36,922 nt of DNA from Oscillatoriaceae cyanobacterium M33_DOE_052 (lineage in GTDB: Bacteria; Cyanobacteriota; Cyanobacteriia; Cyanobacteriales; Laspinemataceae): assembly GCA_015296065.1 (NCBI GenBank), contig DVDU01000059.1:1-36922 (forward strand), written 5' to 3'. Position numbers and translations under genes: made by a program. This document shows positions 7,491 to 17,519 of the stretch, one piece after another. The notes beneath the pieces are model-generated. The model was not told the origin of the DNA and made no database searches. It was given only the letters and a program-made list of their open reading frames with translations. Positions within the stretch are counted from its first letter, which is position 1. The number at the start of each line of letters is the position of its first letter.

Positions 7491-7515
7491 AAAAAAAGCG
7501 AGAAATTCTCGCTTT
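7491..7515 (-). terminator. prfA: Rho-independent terminator of prfA
   Basis: Arms AAAGCGAGAA (7495-7504) and TTCTCGCTTT (7506-7515) form a 10-bp hairpin. On the - strand it is followed by a run of seven Ts, placed 30 nt after the prfA stop. It would end the long - strand ribosomal cluster; the A-run makes it less suited to the + strand. Confidence 0.85.
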
Positions 7516-7545
7516 GCCGACAGCACAAAATTAGCATACTTTCAA

Positions 7546-8691
<1,146 letters not shown>

Positions 8692-8795
8692 TTAGGTTTT
8701 AGCAGCGATTGGCTAAAGAAGCATTTTCGATTAGCCAATGATGGCGATGACTGCCGCCGTAACAGCTAACAGCTCGCCGAGCTAAGACCAAACCG

Positions 8796-9011
8796 CTACT
8801 TTTTCGGCCCGTAATTGTACTTGCGGCGGAAGCGCTCCACGCGACCTTCCGTATCCAGAACTTTCTGGGTGCCAGTAAAGTAAGGGTGGTTGCCTGACCA
8901 CACATCCACGTGCATTTCTGGCCTCGTGGAACCGACGGTCATAATCACTTCCCCGTTGCAGATAACTTTAGCTTCGGGATACCACTTGGGGTGAATTCCT
9001 GATTTGGGCAT
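8796..9011 (-). CDS. rpmE: 50S ribosomal protein L31
   Basis: A 71-residue L31 starting MPKSGIHPKWYPEAKVICNG, with the conserved WSGNHPYFTGTQKVLDTEGR. It lacks the CxxC zinc ribbon of C+ L31 and keeps a single Cys in VICNGEV, as in cyanobacterial and plastid L31. L31 bridges the 50S central protuberance and the 30S head. AGAGGACT directly upstream of the ATG serves as the ribosome binding site. It lies between rpsI and prfA, the usual cyanobacterial order. Confidence 0.96.
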   Translation of the reverse strand: MPKSGIHPKWYPEAKVICNGEVIMTVGSTRPEMHVDVWSGNHPYFTGTQKVLDTEGRVERFRRKYNYGPKK

Positions 9012-9099
9012 AGTCCTCTATCCTACTAATTTTCCTAAATTTTAACTCATCTGTTCCCCATAAGTCAGGGCGAAGCCGCAAAAACCGGGGGCTGCCCCT

Positions 9100-9170
9100 G
9101 GTCATTTGTCCCTGGTCCCCGGTGACAAAACAAAGGACAAAGGACGAAGGACAAATGACCAATAACAAAT
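9100..9170. repeat. STRR-like 7-nt repeats between rpsI and rpmE
   Basis: Degenerate heptamers (TCATTTGTCCCTGGTCC, then ACAAAGGACAAAGGAC and GGACAAATGACC) fill the spacer, with both orientations facing each other so that the transcript can fold. It belongs to the same family as 1770-1803. Confidence 0.65.
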
Positions 9171-9583
9171 CACCGCTTGGAGTATTGAGGAGCTTTCCGA
9201 GCTTTGCGCAAGCCGTACTTTTTCCGCTCTTTAGCGCGGGGGTCTCTAGTCAAGTAGCCTTCAATTTTCAAAGGCTGGCGGTTGTCTGGATCCAACTCGC
9301 ACAGAGCCCGAGCGACTCCCAAGCGAATCGATTCTGACTGACCAGTGAGGCCACCACCATGAATGTTCACCAAAACATCATATTCATTTTCCAAGCCCAA
9401 AGTTTCCAAAGGTGCCTTGGCGGCACCCAGATAAGCTGGGTTATTTTGGAAATAATCTACGCCGGTTCTCCCGTTGACAATCAATTGACCATTACCGGGC
9501 ACCAGGCGCACCCGCGCCACGGAAGTTTTCCGGCGACCAGTGCCCCAATATACGGCACGACCGCTCTGATCTGCTGCTGGCAT
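9170..9583 (-). CDS. rpsI: 30S ribosomal protein S9
   Basis: A 137-residue S9 of the 30S head. Typical segments are [39 protein letters not shown] and the basic C-terminus [19 protein letters not shown], whose final Lys-Arg contacts P-site tRNA. The ATG overlaps the rplM stop by one base (TAATG), and CCAGGAGGACAAG upstream is an excellent ribosome binding site. The pair rplM-rpsI is conserved across bacteria. Confidence 0.97.
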   Translation of the reverse strand: MPAADQSGRAVYWGTGRRKTSVARVRLVPGNGQLIVNGRTGVDYFQNNPAYLGAAKAPLETLGLENEYDVLVNIHGGGLTGQSESIRLGVARALCELDPDNRQPLKIEGYLTRDPRAKERKKYGLRKARKAPQYSKR

Positions 9584-10038
9584 TAATCTTGTCCTCCTGG
9601 AATTGTCTGGATCTGTAACAGTTCTGGTTGTTGGGCGGCGTGGGGATGGTCCGCACCGGCATAAACTTTGAGTTTGGTAAACAGTTTCCGCCCCAAGCTG
9701 TTCTTGGGCAGCATCCCCCGCACTGCCTGCTCAACGATCCGCTCGGGGATGCGACCTTGTAGCTGGGCAAAGGTCTCAGTTTTCATCCCACCCGGTCTGC
9801 CGGAATGGCGGCGGTAAAGTTTTTGGCTGCGTTTTTTGCCCGTCACTGCCACTTTTTCGGCATTAATGACGATGACAAAATCACCGGTATCCATATAGGG
9901 GGTATAGGTGGGCTTGTTTTTCCCCCGCAAAATCTTGGCGATTTCGCTGGCGAGTCTGCCCAGACGCTGGTTAGTGGCGTCCACCACATACCAAGTTGGT
10001 TCGATGGAGTCTAGGGAAGGGACGTAAGTTTTGTTCAT
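9583..10038 (-). CDS. rplM: 50S ribosomal protein L13
   Basis: A 151-residue L13, an early-assembly 23S-binding protein. Recognisable parts are [36 protein letters not shown] and [19 protein letters not shown]. The start [11 protein letters not shown] at 10038 is chosen over an in-frame Met nine codons upstream because it matches cyanobacterial L13 N-termini. The stop overlaps the rpsI start by one base, indicating coupled translation; truA ends 23 nt upstream. Confidence 0.96.
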   Translation of the reverse strand: MNKTYVPSLDSIEPTWYVVDATNQRLGRLASEIAKILRGKNKPTYTPYMDTGDFVIVINAEKVAVTGKKRSQKLYRRHSGRPGGMKTETFAQLQGRIPERIVEQAVRGMLPKNSLGRKLFTKLKVYAGADHPHAAQQPELLQIQTIPGGQD

Positions 10039-10061
10039 GGTTTGATTCCCTTTGGCGATGC

Positions 10062-10973
10062 TCAATTGACGATCGCGCTGATTGATGATTCCTGGTTTGC
10101 CGTTGATGGTTTACCCTCCTCCACCCCGGGACAGTCGGCTCCCGCCAAGGGATTGAGGAGGAATTGGGGCATCGTATCATGCCACCAGACTTCTGGCGCA
10201 AAAGGAGATTCAGGATATCCCACCCGCAGCAAACATAAGCCGTGAGCTGGGGCAGCGTACTTTACCTCCTCGCGCCGTTCATTCGTCCAGATTTGCTGGA
10301 AGTTGGAAAGAGTTCGCTCCCCCCGCCCCACCTGCACCAGCATCCCCACTAGCAGCCGCATCATCCCGTAGAGAAATCCGTTGGCTTGGACTTCGATGTG
10401 AAGGAATGGACCGGTGCGATCGCACCGGGCCACCTGTACCTCCACCCAAGAGTGCTGGCGTTGGGAGCCTGCCCGATGAAAAGCGGCTAAGTGGCTACGT
10501 CCGAGCAGTTGGTTCAGAGCTGCCTGGATTAAAGACTCGTCTAACGGCGCGTAATAATAATGCCAAGCAAAAGGCCGCACGAACAAGTTGGGCTGCCGGT
10601 CTGTATAGATGGTGTAGCGGTATCGCCGCCACAGAGCCGAGAAGCGAGCGTGCCAGTGGAAATCCACCGCCGCCGACCCCAGCACCACAATATCTTTTGG
10701 CAGTGCGTTGTTGAGAACCGCTGCCCACTTTTCTGGTGGGATACTGCCACTGGCGTCAAAATGCGCCACTTGGCCTGCCGCATGGACGCCAGCATCGGTT
10801 CGCCCCGCTGCATAGACACCTACATGTCTGTGGAAATGCCTAAACATCACCCCTTCCAATTCCTCTTGCACCGTTCTTTGGTGCGGTTGCCGTTGCCACC
10901 CGTGAAAATGGGTGCCTAGGTATTGCAAAACCAGGGCAATTCTTTGGGTAGGGATAGCTTCAGCGGAGGTCAT
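10062..10973 (-). CDS. truA: tRNA pseudouridine(38-40) synthase TruA
   Basis: TruA isomerises uridines 38-40 of the tRNA anticodon arm. The 303-residue protein carries [18 protein letters not shown], with catalytic Asp60 in GRTDAGVHA, and an early [13 protein letters not shown]. The C-terminal domain ends with [20 protein letters not shown] and LCLLRVGYP; a further tail of about 35 residues extends beyond most homologues. truA between rplQ and rplM is the standard cyanobacterial arrangement. There is no clear ribosome binding site before the ATG at 10973. Confidence 0.96.
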   Translation of the reverse strand: MTSAEAIPTQRIALVLQYLGTHFHGWQRQPHQRTVQEELEGVMFRHFHRHVGVYAAGRTDAGVHAAGQVAHFDASGSIPPEKWAAVLNNALPKDIVVLGSAAVDFHWHARFSALWRRYRYTIYTDRQPNLFVRPFAWHYYYAPLDESLIQAALNQLLGRSHLAAFHRAGSQRQHSWVEVQVARCDRTGPFLHIEVQANGFLYGMMRLLVGMLVQVGRGERTLSNFQQIWTNERREEVKYAAPAHGLCLLRVGYPESPFAPEVWWHDTMPQFLLNPLAGADCPGVEEGKPSTANQESSISAIVN

Positions 10974-11080
10974 GGAACAATGGGAATGACAATTGTAGGA
11001 GGTGCGGTAACGGGTGAGATTTCCATCCCGATTTGGATTCGGTGGGTGTGTGCAGGCACAGAGGAAATGGAAAGCCGATG

Positions 11081-11431
11081 CTATACCAGCTCGATAATGG
11101 ACATTTCGGCATTATCTCCCCGGCGGGGGACGGTGCGCAGAATTCTGGTATAGCCACCGTTTCTGCTGCTGTATCTGTCTTTTACCTGTTCAAACAGAGC
11201 ATGAACCAGTTGTTTATCGTAGATATAGCCCATTGCCCTACGGCGAGCTGCCAGGGAGCCATCTTTGGCTAAAGTGATAATCCGTTCCACTTCCGATTGC
11301 ACAGCTTTGGCACGGATTTTCGTAGTTGTGATTCGACCGTGACGGATCAATTCCGTGGCGAGAGCGCGCAGCAGAGCTTTACGCTGATCTGCGGGTTTGC
11401 CCAATAAGGGCACGCGACGACGGTGACGCAT
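11081..11431 (-). CDS. rplQ: 50S ribosomal protein L17
   Basis: A 116-residue L17 starting [20 protein letters not shown], followed by [20 protein letters not shown] and ending [21 protein letters not shown]17 sits near the peptide exit region of the 50S subunit. It follows rpoA as in most bacteria, but at an unusually large distance (348 nt), which may hold its own promoter. No strong Shine-Dalgarno precedes the ATG. Confidence 0.97.
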   Translation of the reverse strand: MRHRRRVPLLGKPADQRKALLRALATELIRHGRITTTKIRAKAVQSEVERIITLAKDGSLAARRRAMGYIYDKQLVHALFEQVKDRYSSRNGGYTRILRTVPRRGDNAEMSIIELV

Positions 11432-11779
11432 AATCGTATTTTAGTTTGACTAACTGTGAACGCTAAACCAAGTTTTTCTGGTGGTAAATTTTGCCCAACC
11501 TTTGTTTAGTTTCTAGGAGAATGGGACGATTGTCCAGCCCTTTGTGCCAGACTCAGCCATTGATTTTGTGGTGAATAATTCCGGCCTGAATGCTTTCAGG
11601 ACGGAGGTAAACCACCGCTACCGATCGAGACACCGCCTGAGTCTTCCGCCAACATATTAGCGGCGGGCGACGCCGCTAGTTGTTGGTAGATTTGGTTTAA
11701 CTTGCAGTGGAATGCCTGGAAAGGTTTCCCCTAGTTACTGAGAAAGGCAGAATTGATCAACTCATCCGTGAAACTGGTT
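11432..11779. other. rpoA-rplQ spacer, no gene
   Basis: A 348-nt spacer inside the cluster. I find no ORF of interest and no repeat of the families seen elsewhere. Small hairpin-forming segments are present (for example GGCGGGCGACGCCGC near 11660), but none looks like a terminator with a T-run. Confidence 0.5.
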
Positions 11780-12730
11780 TTATCCATTCGGTTTGGCAGA
11801 TTTTTCTTGAGGTAAAGTGATGCCCAAGCGCTTTTGCAGGGCTTCGATCACCTCTTCTGCCGATTTTTGACCGAAGTTCTTAATCTCGAGCAGGTCTTCT
11901 TGGGTGTAATCCAGTAAGTCTGCCACCGAGTTGATTTGAGCCCGCTTCAGACAATTGTAAGCGCGGACGCTCAGCTGCAATTCTTCGATCGGGATTTGAC
12001 TGGTGGGGTCAGAATCATCGGATGATTCGTCAATCATCGACTCGATCGTGATATCCTTAAGCGGCGTAAACAGATCCACCAGAATTCCGGCGGCTTGGCT
12101 GAGTGCCTCTTGGGGGGATATACTGCCATTAGTCGAGATTTCCATCAGCAGCCGATCTTTTTCTGAAGACCCACCGACACGGGCATCCTCGATCGTGTAA
12201 TTCACCTTGCGCACGGGCATGAAAATGGCATCAATTTGGAGAAAGTCCAAAGCCGTAGCCTCATCCCGCCCCCGCTCCACCGAGCGGTATCCTTTCCCCC
12301 TTTCCACCCGAAATTCCATTTCCAAAGTCGCCCCATCCGCCAGGGTGGCGACATATTGATTGGGGTTGATTGCCTCCACCTCTGAGGGCAAATCAAAATT
12401 ACCCGCATTCACGGTCGCTGGTCCTTTGACCAGTAATCTCCCGATCTGCGGTTGGGAGGAATAGCTTTTGAGGACGATTTCCTTCATATTCAGCAATATT
12501 TCCAGCACATCCTCCCGCACCCCATCAATGGTGGCAAACTCGTGATTGACACCCGCAATGCGGACTGCCGTCACTGCTGTTCCTTCCAAGTTAGACAGCA
12601 GAACCCGCCTTAAGGCATTGCCTACTGTGATTCCTTGCCCCCGCTCCAGCGGCTCCAGAACAAACTTGCCATACTGACTTTGGTTTTTGTCAGTGCTTGA
12701 CTCTACGCACTCAATTTGAAACTGCGCCAC
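11780..12730 (-). CDS. rpoA: DNA-directed RNA polymerase subunit alpha
   Basis: A 316-residue alpha subunit. The N-terminal dimerisation domain (about 1-230) has LEPLERGQGITVGNALRRVL. The C-terminal domain (about 250-316), which contacts UP elements and activators, has LQLSVRAYNCLKRAQINSV and LLEIKNFGQKSAEEVIEAL. A linker rich in Ser/Asp joins them. I place the start at the GTG at 12730 (VAQFQIECVESS), preceded by GGGAGGTCACTCC, because this matches cyanobacterial RpoA; an in-frame TTG seven codons upstream would erase that ribosome binding site. Confidence 0.97.
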   Translation of the reverse strand: MAQFQIECVESSTDKNQSQYGKFVLEPLERGQGITVGNALRRVLLSNLEGTAVTAVRIAGVNHEFATIDGVREDVLEILLNMKEIVLKSYSSQPQIGRLLVKGPATVNAGNFDLPSEVEAINPNQYVATLADGATLEMEFRVERGKGYRSVERGRDEATALDFLQIDAIFMPVRKVNYTIEDARVGGSSEKDRLLMEISTNGSISPQEALSQAAGILVDLFTPLKDITIESMIDESSDDSDPTSQIPIEELQLSVRAYNCLKRAQINSVADLLDYTQEDLLEIKNFGQKSAEEVIEALQKRLGITLPQEKSAKPNG

Positions 12731-13302
12731 GGAGTGACCTCCCAACTCCAATTGCTCCCATCTGGGCTCTTATTGCCTCATTTAACCAGCTTCCCAATCG
12801 CCAGATCCCTCGGACAAGTCTTGTGAAGCTATAAGTTATCATCGATTTAGTTGTTTGTTCTCCTTTGCGAGCTATGGGGCGCGATGCTGGCGCGATGCCA
12901 TAGTTGCGATCGCCCATCACCACGCTTTCTTCACGGCATCATTAATATATCGGTTGTTTTCCACGATCTTGATCACGCCGTGTCCCCACACATGAATTTA
13001 CCATTGACCGCCATCGACGCCACTGAGAAGGCTTCCACACAATCCACTCACCGATTAATCGTTGGTGGATCTCATCAAGAAATGCCAAGTAATTTTGAGG
13101 TGGCGGGTGCTGCTCGGATCCTTGCAGTAGAACACCTGTTTGGAGTCGGACAGCTCCGATTGAGTTCATTTGACATCCAACGCTCACAGAGGCAATCCTG
13201 TTGCCACCGCCGCCACACCCGAAAAGCAGCGCTGACGATGAATGAATGGCGATTCTCCTAGATCCCCAAAGCCCTCAACCTCAATCCCAGATCGGCAATT
13301 CT
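12731..13302. other. rpsK-rpoA spacer, no gene recognised
   Basis: 572 nt without a convincing gene, in a place where these genes usually sit close together. Open frames of 70-136 codons occur on both strands but have no family resemblance. One HIP1-like GCGATCGCC lies near 12907. The gap could carry an internal promoter for rpoA; TTAATATATCGG near 12943 is the only AT-rich patch. Confidence 0.5.
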
Positions 13303-13695
13303 CTAAACTCGCCGCCGCTTCGGAGGGCGACAGCCGTTGTGAGGAATGGGAGTGATATCCCGAATCAGGGTGATTTCCAGACCCGCAGCTTGGATGGCGC
13401 GAATTGCTGTTTCCCGCCCCGCCCCTGGTCCGCTAACCATCACCTCTATTTGGCGCATCCCTTGGTCCATTGCTCGCCGAGCCGCATTTTCTGCCGCTGT
13501 TTGCGCCGCGTAGGGAGTCCCTTTTTTCGCGCCTTTAAAGCCGCTCGATCCTGCGGTTGCCCACGATATGGTTTCCCCGTTAGGATCCGTAATCGTTACA
13601 ATAGTGTTGTTAAATGTGGACTGAATGTAGCCCACTCCATTGGGCACATTTCGCTTCTGCTTTCGTGAGGTAGTTTTTTTGCTTGGTCGCGCCAT
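13303..13695 (-). CDS. rpsK: 30S ribosomal protein S11
   Basis: A 130-residue S11 of the 30S platform. It contains [38 protein letters not shown] and the invariant C-terminal run [17 protein letters not shown]. The position between rpsM and rpoA is canonical; rpsD, which lies here in Proteobacteria, is absent as in cyanobacteria. The ATG at 13695 gives the normal N-terminus [20 protein letters not shown]. Confidence 0.97.
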   Translation of the reverse strand: MARPSKKTTSRKQKRNVPNGVGYIQSTFNNTIVTITDPNGETISWATAGSSGFKGAKKGTPYAAQTAAENAARRAMDQGMRQIEVMVSGPGAGRETAIRAIQAAGLEITLIRDITPIPHNGCRPPKRRRV

Positions 13696-13867
13696 ATAGC
13701 TTTGCCTGCATTATTGTGATCTGATGGGTTTGGGGTAGCGAAAAATTGGTTAGATTTTGCTGCCAGCGGTAGCTCCACGAGGAACATTTCTGGCCACAAA
13801 GAGGACGGAAGCCTTTTCTTTGATTTGCCTGTAGAGGCATAGCCGTTGATGTTCCATGACAGCCGCC

Positions 13868-14251
13868 CTATTTCTTCGCTGGCGGTTTTTTCTTCCCAGC
13901 CACGGTACGGCGACCGCCGCGACGACTGCGAGCATTGGTTCTGGTTCTTTGACCCCGAACGGGCAACCCCATGCGATGGCGTCTCCCCCTGTAGGTGCCG
14001 ATATCCATCAGGCGCTTGATGTGCATCGCCTCTTGGCGTCTCAAGTCACCTTCTACTTGATAGTTTTTTTCTACGTATTCCCGCAGGATGGCGACTTCCG
14101 CTTCGGTGAGGTTTTTGACGCGGGTATCTGGGTTTACTCCTGTTGCTGCCAAAATTTCTTTGGATCGGGTCGGACCGATTCCGTAGATATATCTCAGACC
14201 TATTTCTACCCGCTTATCGCGAGGCAGGTCAACCCCGGCAATTCTTGCCAC
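13868..14251 (-). CDS. rpsM: 30S ribosomal protein S13
   Basis: A 127-residue S13 of the 30S head, contacting the 50S subunit and P-site tRNA. It begins [18 protein letters not shown] and contains [18 protein letters not shown] and the basic [20 protein letters not shown] tail. The start codon is GTG at 14251, with AAGGAG nine bases upstream. The C-terminus KKKPPAKK is a little longer and more basic than average. Confidence 0.97.
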   Translation of the reverse strand: MARIAGVDLPRDKRVEIGLRYIYGIGPTRSKEILAATGVNPDTRVKNLTEAEVAILREYVEKNYQVEGDLRRQEAMHIKRLMDIGTYRGRRHRMGLPVRGQRTRTNARSRRGGRRTVAGKKKPPAKK

Positions 14252-14328
14252 GCTAGTTTACTCCTTTACTTTGCCTCTAAGTTTTGTACTTACATTAGTA
14301 ATTACAATCTCTCGCTTGATGCGATGTT

Positions 14329-14442
14329 CTAACCCTGACGCTGTTTGTGCTTGGGGTTGGAACAGATGACCGTTACCCGTCCTCGACGACGGATGATCCG
14401 GCATTTCTCACACATTTTTTTGACAGATGCTCTAACTTTCAT
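14329..14442 (-). CDS. rpmJ: 50S ribosomal protein L36
   Basis: A 37-residue L36 starting [20 protein letters not shown] and ending [13 protein letters not shown]. The zinc ribbon is intact: C-x2-C in MCEKC, then Cys of VICSN and His of PKHKQ. It lies between infA and rpsM as in most bacteria. Confidence 0.97.
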   Translation of the reverse strand: MKVRASVKKMCEKCRIIRRRGRVTVICSNPKHKQRQG

Positions 14443-14537
14443 GCTCCGATCGGGCGACGCTACAAACTTGATATTATATCAATTATTGTGGTAAATGTCA
14501 ATGGTGCGATCGATTCCCTCAACAAATCGATCGGCGG

Positions 14538-14762
14538 TTACTTTTTCCGCAACCGGTAGGTGATCCGGCCCTTAGTCAAATCGTAAGGGGTGAGTTCGAC
14601 TTTGACTCGATCTCCCGGCAGGATTTTGATGTAATTGCGCCGGATTTTCCCGGAAATATGGGCCAGAACATTAAACCCATTATCCAAGTCAACCCGAAAC
14701 ATGGCATTAGGCAAGGATTCTGTCACCGTGCCTTCCATCTCAATCAAATCTTGTTTAGCCAA
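14538..14762 (-). CDS. infA: Translation initiation factor IF-1
   Basis: A 74-residue OB-fold protein that binds the 30S A site during initiation. The sequence [20 protein letters not shown], then [20 protein letters not shown] and [15 protein letters not shown], is almost identical to other cyanobacterial IF-1 proteins. The codon where homologues have their initiator Met is TTG (14760-14762), preceded at about 9 nt by AGAGGT. The only upstream in-frame ATG (14864) would add 34 unrelated residues, so I call a TTG start. Confidence 0.95.
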   Translation of the reverse strand: MAKQDLIEMEGTVTESLPNAMFRVDLDNGFNVLAHISGKIRRNYIKILPGDRVKVELTPYDLTKGRITYRLRKK

Positions 14763-14901
14763 GTTGTCTTTACCTCTAATCAGGACATCCAAACACAGAA
14801 ATAGCCATCGCTGGCTGCCATCCTCATGGACAAGGGAGGCGGTTTCTGTAACATATCTTATCAAAACTCTCGCCTAAGTGGTGAGAACCAGAGGCATCCT
14901 G

Positions 14902-14922
14902 GGGCACGGCAGTGCCGTGCCC
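14902..14922. repeat. Palindrome GGGCACGGCAGTGCCGTGCCC
   Basis: A near-perfect 21-nt palindrome lies in the adk-infA spacer. Palindromes of the GGGCACGGCA-TGCCGTGCCC type are commonly dispersed in cyanobacterial genomes. It can form a hairpin but has no T-run, so it is not called a terminator. Confidence 0.6.
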
Positions 14923-14949
14923 TTGACCACACCGGTACTGGGGATATCC

Positions 14950-15504
14950 TCACGAGATAATCGCCTGTTTGAGTGCCGCTGCTACTTCTTCCACAGGACG
15001 ATTACCATTAATCGAAACCAGATGATTGCGTTGGCTATAATACTCAATCAATGGCGCTGTTTGCTCCCGATACACCTCCAACCGGTGGCGAATCGTCACC
15101 TCGTTGTCATCAGCGCGGCCCCGCTTCAGAGTCCGGGAAATTACGGTTTCGTCGGGCACCTCCAAATCAATCACCCAGTCGCTCGGTTGATTGATTTGCC
15201 CTAGCAGTTCCTCCAAAAATTCCGCTTGGGTGACATTACGAGGAAATCCATCCAAAACCCAACCATTGACCGCATCGGGTTCCTCGAGGCGATGAGCGAC
15301 CATCCCCAAAAGCAGATTGTCAGGCACCAAATCTCCTCGCTGCATATATTCCTGCGCCCTTTTCCCCAGTTTGGTCTGATTGGCCACAGCCGCACGCAAT
15401 AGGTCGCCGGTAGCAATATGAGGAATTTGGCAGAAATCAGCCAGGAGCTTCGCCTGGGTGCCCTTGCCTGCTCCTGGTGGACCTAAAAATATCGTTCTTC
15501 TCAC
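14950..15504 (-). CDS. adk: Adenylate kinase
   Basis: Interconverts ATP + AMP and 2 ADP. The 184-residue protein has the P-loop FLGPPGAGKGTQAKLLADF, AMP-binding IPHIATGDLLRAAV, and LDGFPRNVTQAEFLEELL. The LID region is short (RTLKRGRADDNEVTIRHRLE) and lacks the zinc Cys residues, as in other short-type cyanobacterial enzymes. The GTG start overlaps the secY stop by one base (TAGTG), so translation is probably coupled. Confidence 0.96.
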   Translation of the reverse strand: MRRTIFLGPPGAGKGTQAKLLADFCQIPHIATGDLLRAAVANQTKLGKRAQEYMQRGDLVPDNLLLGMVAHRLEEPDAVNGWVLDGFPRNVTQAEFLEELLGQINQPSDWVIDLEVPDETVISRTLKRGRADDNEVTIRHRLEVYREQTAPLIEYYSQRNHLVSINGNRPVEEVAAALKQAIIS

Positions 15505-16817
15505 TACTGCTTCACCATTCCTTCATAACGTTGGGAAATCACATAAGTTTGAATTTGCTTGGCAGTGTCAATGGCTACCCCCACCAGAATCAGTAGGGAG
15601 GTTGCCCCCAGTCCCTGAAATGTCCGCACGCTAGTGGCACCTTCCACGGCGGTAGGCACGATCGCCACCAGTCCCAAAAATATTGCTCCCAGAAACGTAA
15701 GGCGATTCAACACCCGCTCAACATACTCGCTCGTAGCTCGACCAGGACGAATCCCCGGAATACTCGCCCCCATCTTCTTCAAGTTCTGTGCCATATCCAC
15801 GGGATTGATAATCAAAGAAGCGTAGAAATAGCTAAAGAACAGAATCAGCACCAAATAAACCACCATGTACACCCAAGGTGTTGGTCCTGACGGACTGAGG
15901 TACTGGGCAAACTGAATTAGCCAAGGATTATTCGTAAACCCCGCCAAAGAACCAGGCAAAATCAACACGGCGGAGGCAAAGATAATTGGCATCACCCCCC
16001 CTTGATTCAATCGCAAGGGCAGGTAGCTGCTCCGCTCCCGGTATAGCCGCGCCCCCACCTGGCGACGCGCCGAAACGATGGGAATGCGTCGGCTTCCTTC
16101 CTGCACGAACACAATCCCCACAATCATCACCAGGAACACTAATAGCAGCATAATCACCCGACCAACTATCCCCCGGTCTTCCTGGGCAAGCTGAATGGTT
16201 TGCCCCAAGGAGCGGGGTAGCACCGCCACAATGTTCACAAAAATCAACAGTGAGGCCCCATTACCAACACCGCGCTCGGTGATCAGTTCCGAGACCCACA
16301 TCACAAACATTGAGCCTGCACACAAGGCCAGAACTGTTTCCGCCATAAAAATCGGTCCGGGATTTTCTGCGAAGGGCTGCACCCACAGAGCAATCCCCGT
16401 ACTTTGCAGGGTCGCCCATGCCAATGCTACATAGCGCGTAATCTGAGAAATCTTGCGCCGCCCTGCTTCCCCTTCATTTTTCTGCAACTCCTCCAATGAC
16501 GGTAGAGCCGCTGTCAGCAATTGGATAATAATCGAGGCATTAATATAGGGCAAAATCCCCAAGGCAAAGATGCCCAGCGCTGACAAACCACCGCCAGAAA
16601 AGATGTCCAGAAAGCCAATCAACTGACCGTTGGGATTGTTTTGGATAAAATCGTTGAATTTAGTTCGGTCTATACTAGGAACTGGTAAGAAAACGCCAAA
16701 GCGTACCAAAAACAGCATACCAATGGTCACAAGCAGCCGACCTCTGAGGCCAGCTGCTTGAGCCATCTGCAGAAAAGTCTCCTGGGCGCTTGGTGCTTTG
16801 TCTCGACTTACGACCAT
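15504..16817 (-). CDS. secY: Protein translocase subunit SecY
   Basis: Channel-forming subunit of the Sec translocon, with ten predicted membrane helices over 437 residues. Landmarks are RFGVFLPVPSIDRTKF at the first helix, GILPYINASIIIQLL, the loop WVSELITERGVGNGASLLIF and IPGIRPGRATSEYVERVLNR. In cyanobacteria SecY serves both plasma and thylakoid membranes. The start MVVSRDKAPSAQETFLQMAQ at 16817 has AGAGGT eight bases upstream; an ATG 23 codons further up is less likely. The stop overlaps adk. Confidence 0.96.
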   Translation of the reverse strand: MVVSRDKAPSAQETFLQMAQAAGLRGRLLVTIGMLFLVRFGVFLPVPSIDRTKFNDFIQNNPNGQLIGFLDIFSGGGLSALGIFALGILPYINASIIIQLLTAALPSLEELQKNEGEAGRRKISQITRYVALAWATLQSTGIALWVQPFAENPGPIFMAETVLALCAGSMFVMWVSELITERGVGNGASLLIFVNIVAVLPRSLGQTIQLAQEDRGIVGRVIMLLLVFLVMIVGIVFVQEGSRRIPIVSARRQVGARLYRERSSYLPLRLNQGGVMPIIFASAVLILPGSLAGFTNNPWLIQFAQYLSPSGPTPWVYMVVYLVLILFFSYFYASLIINPVDMAQNLKKMGASIPGIRPGRATSEYVERVLNRLTFLGAIFLGLVAIVPTAVEGATSVRTFQGLGATSLLILVGVAIDTAKQIQTYVISQRYEGMVKQ

Positions 16818-17039
16818 CAGAGAGTACCTCTTTTGAATAATTGCAGTGGCTCTGATTTTTCCGCTTGTAGTAGGTAAACCTCTCATCGGCTGGTATGGGC
16901 AATAGGTCGGTTTCGCCTATCGCCGCCATCAACTCGCAAAGCGAAACGCCCCCGATCGAGGCTTACCCACTTTTGAGCCATCCCAGGTACTGTGAGGGGT
17001 GATTTAACCCTAGCCCTATGCTTCGCCGACTTAGCTGTA

Positions 17040-17489
17040 CTAGGTCTCGAGGACTTCGCAGCTACCGCCTGCAGCTTCAATTTTGCTCCGGGCTCCCGCC
17101 GTAAAAGCAGCGGCTGAGACCCTCAGAGCAACATTGATTGTGCCATTACCTAGGATTTTCAGCGGACCGTTATTGCTGGTGACAATGCCTGCCTCCATCA
17201 AAGAGTTTAAAGTCACTTCGCTATTCGCAGGCAGCGATCCCAGCTTACTTACGTTTATCGTAGTGTATTCTCGGCGATTGACTAAAGGGAAGTGCTTCAG
17301 TTTGGGGAGGCGCCGGTAAAGGGGCTGTTGACCACCTTCAAATCCGGCGCGAATGCTTTCCCCAGATCTGGATTTTTGACCGCGCATCCCTTTACCACCG
17401 CTGGCACCTTGACCGGCGGAAATTCCCCTTCCTAACCGGCGACGGCGCTTGGTGGAGCCTTTTTTTGGCCTTGCATCTGTCAATCTCAT
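17040..17489 (-). CDS. rplO: 50S ribosomal protein L15
   Basis: A 149-residue L15, a late-assembly 50S protein. The Gly/Arg-rich N-terminus [20 protein letters not shown], then [20 protein letters not shown] and [16 protein letters not shown], penetrates 23S rRNA. GGGAGGAAAATTCCG precedes the ATG. It follows rpsE directly: rpmD (L30), which lies between them in E. coli, is missing, as is normal in cyanobacteria. Confidence 0.97.
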   Translation of the reverse strand: MRLTDARPKKGSTKRRRRLGRGISAGQGASGGKGMRGQKSRSGESIRAGFEGGQQPLYRRLPKLKHFPLVNRREYTTINVSKLGSLPANSEVTLNSLMEAGIVTSNNGPLKILGNGTINVALRVSAAAFTAGARSKIEAAGGSCEVLET

Positions 17490-17519
17490 CGGAATTTTCC
17501 TCCCTCAGTTATATGCTGT

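Noticed and set aside
12942-13187. 81-codon frame in the rpsK-rpoA gap
   Set aside because: No family resemblance, no ribosome binding site, and similar-sized frames exist in other frames of the same gap.
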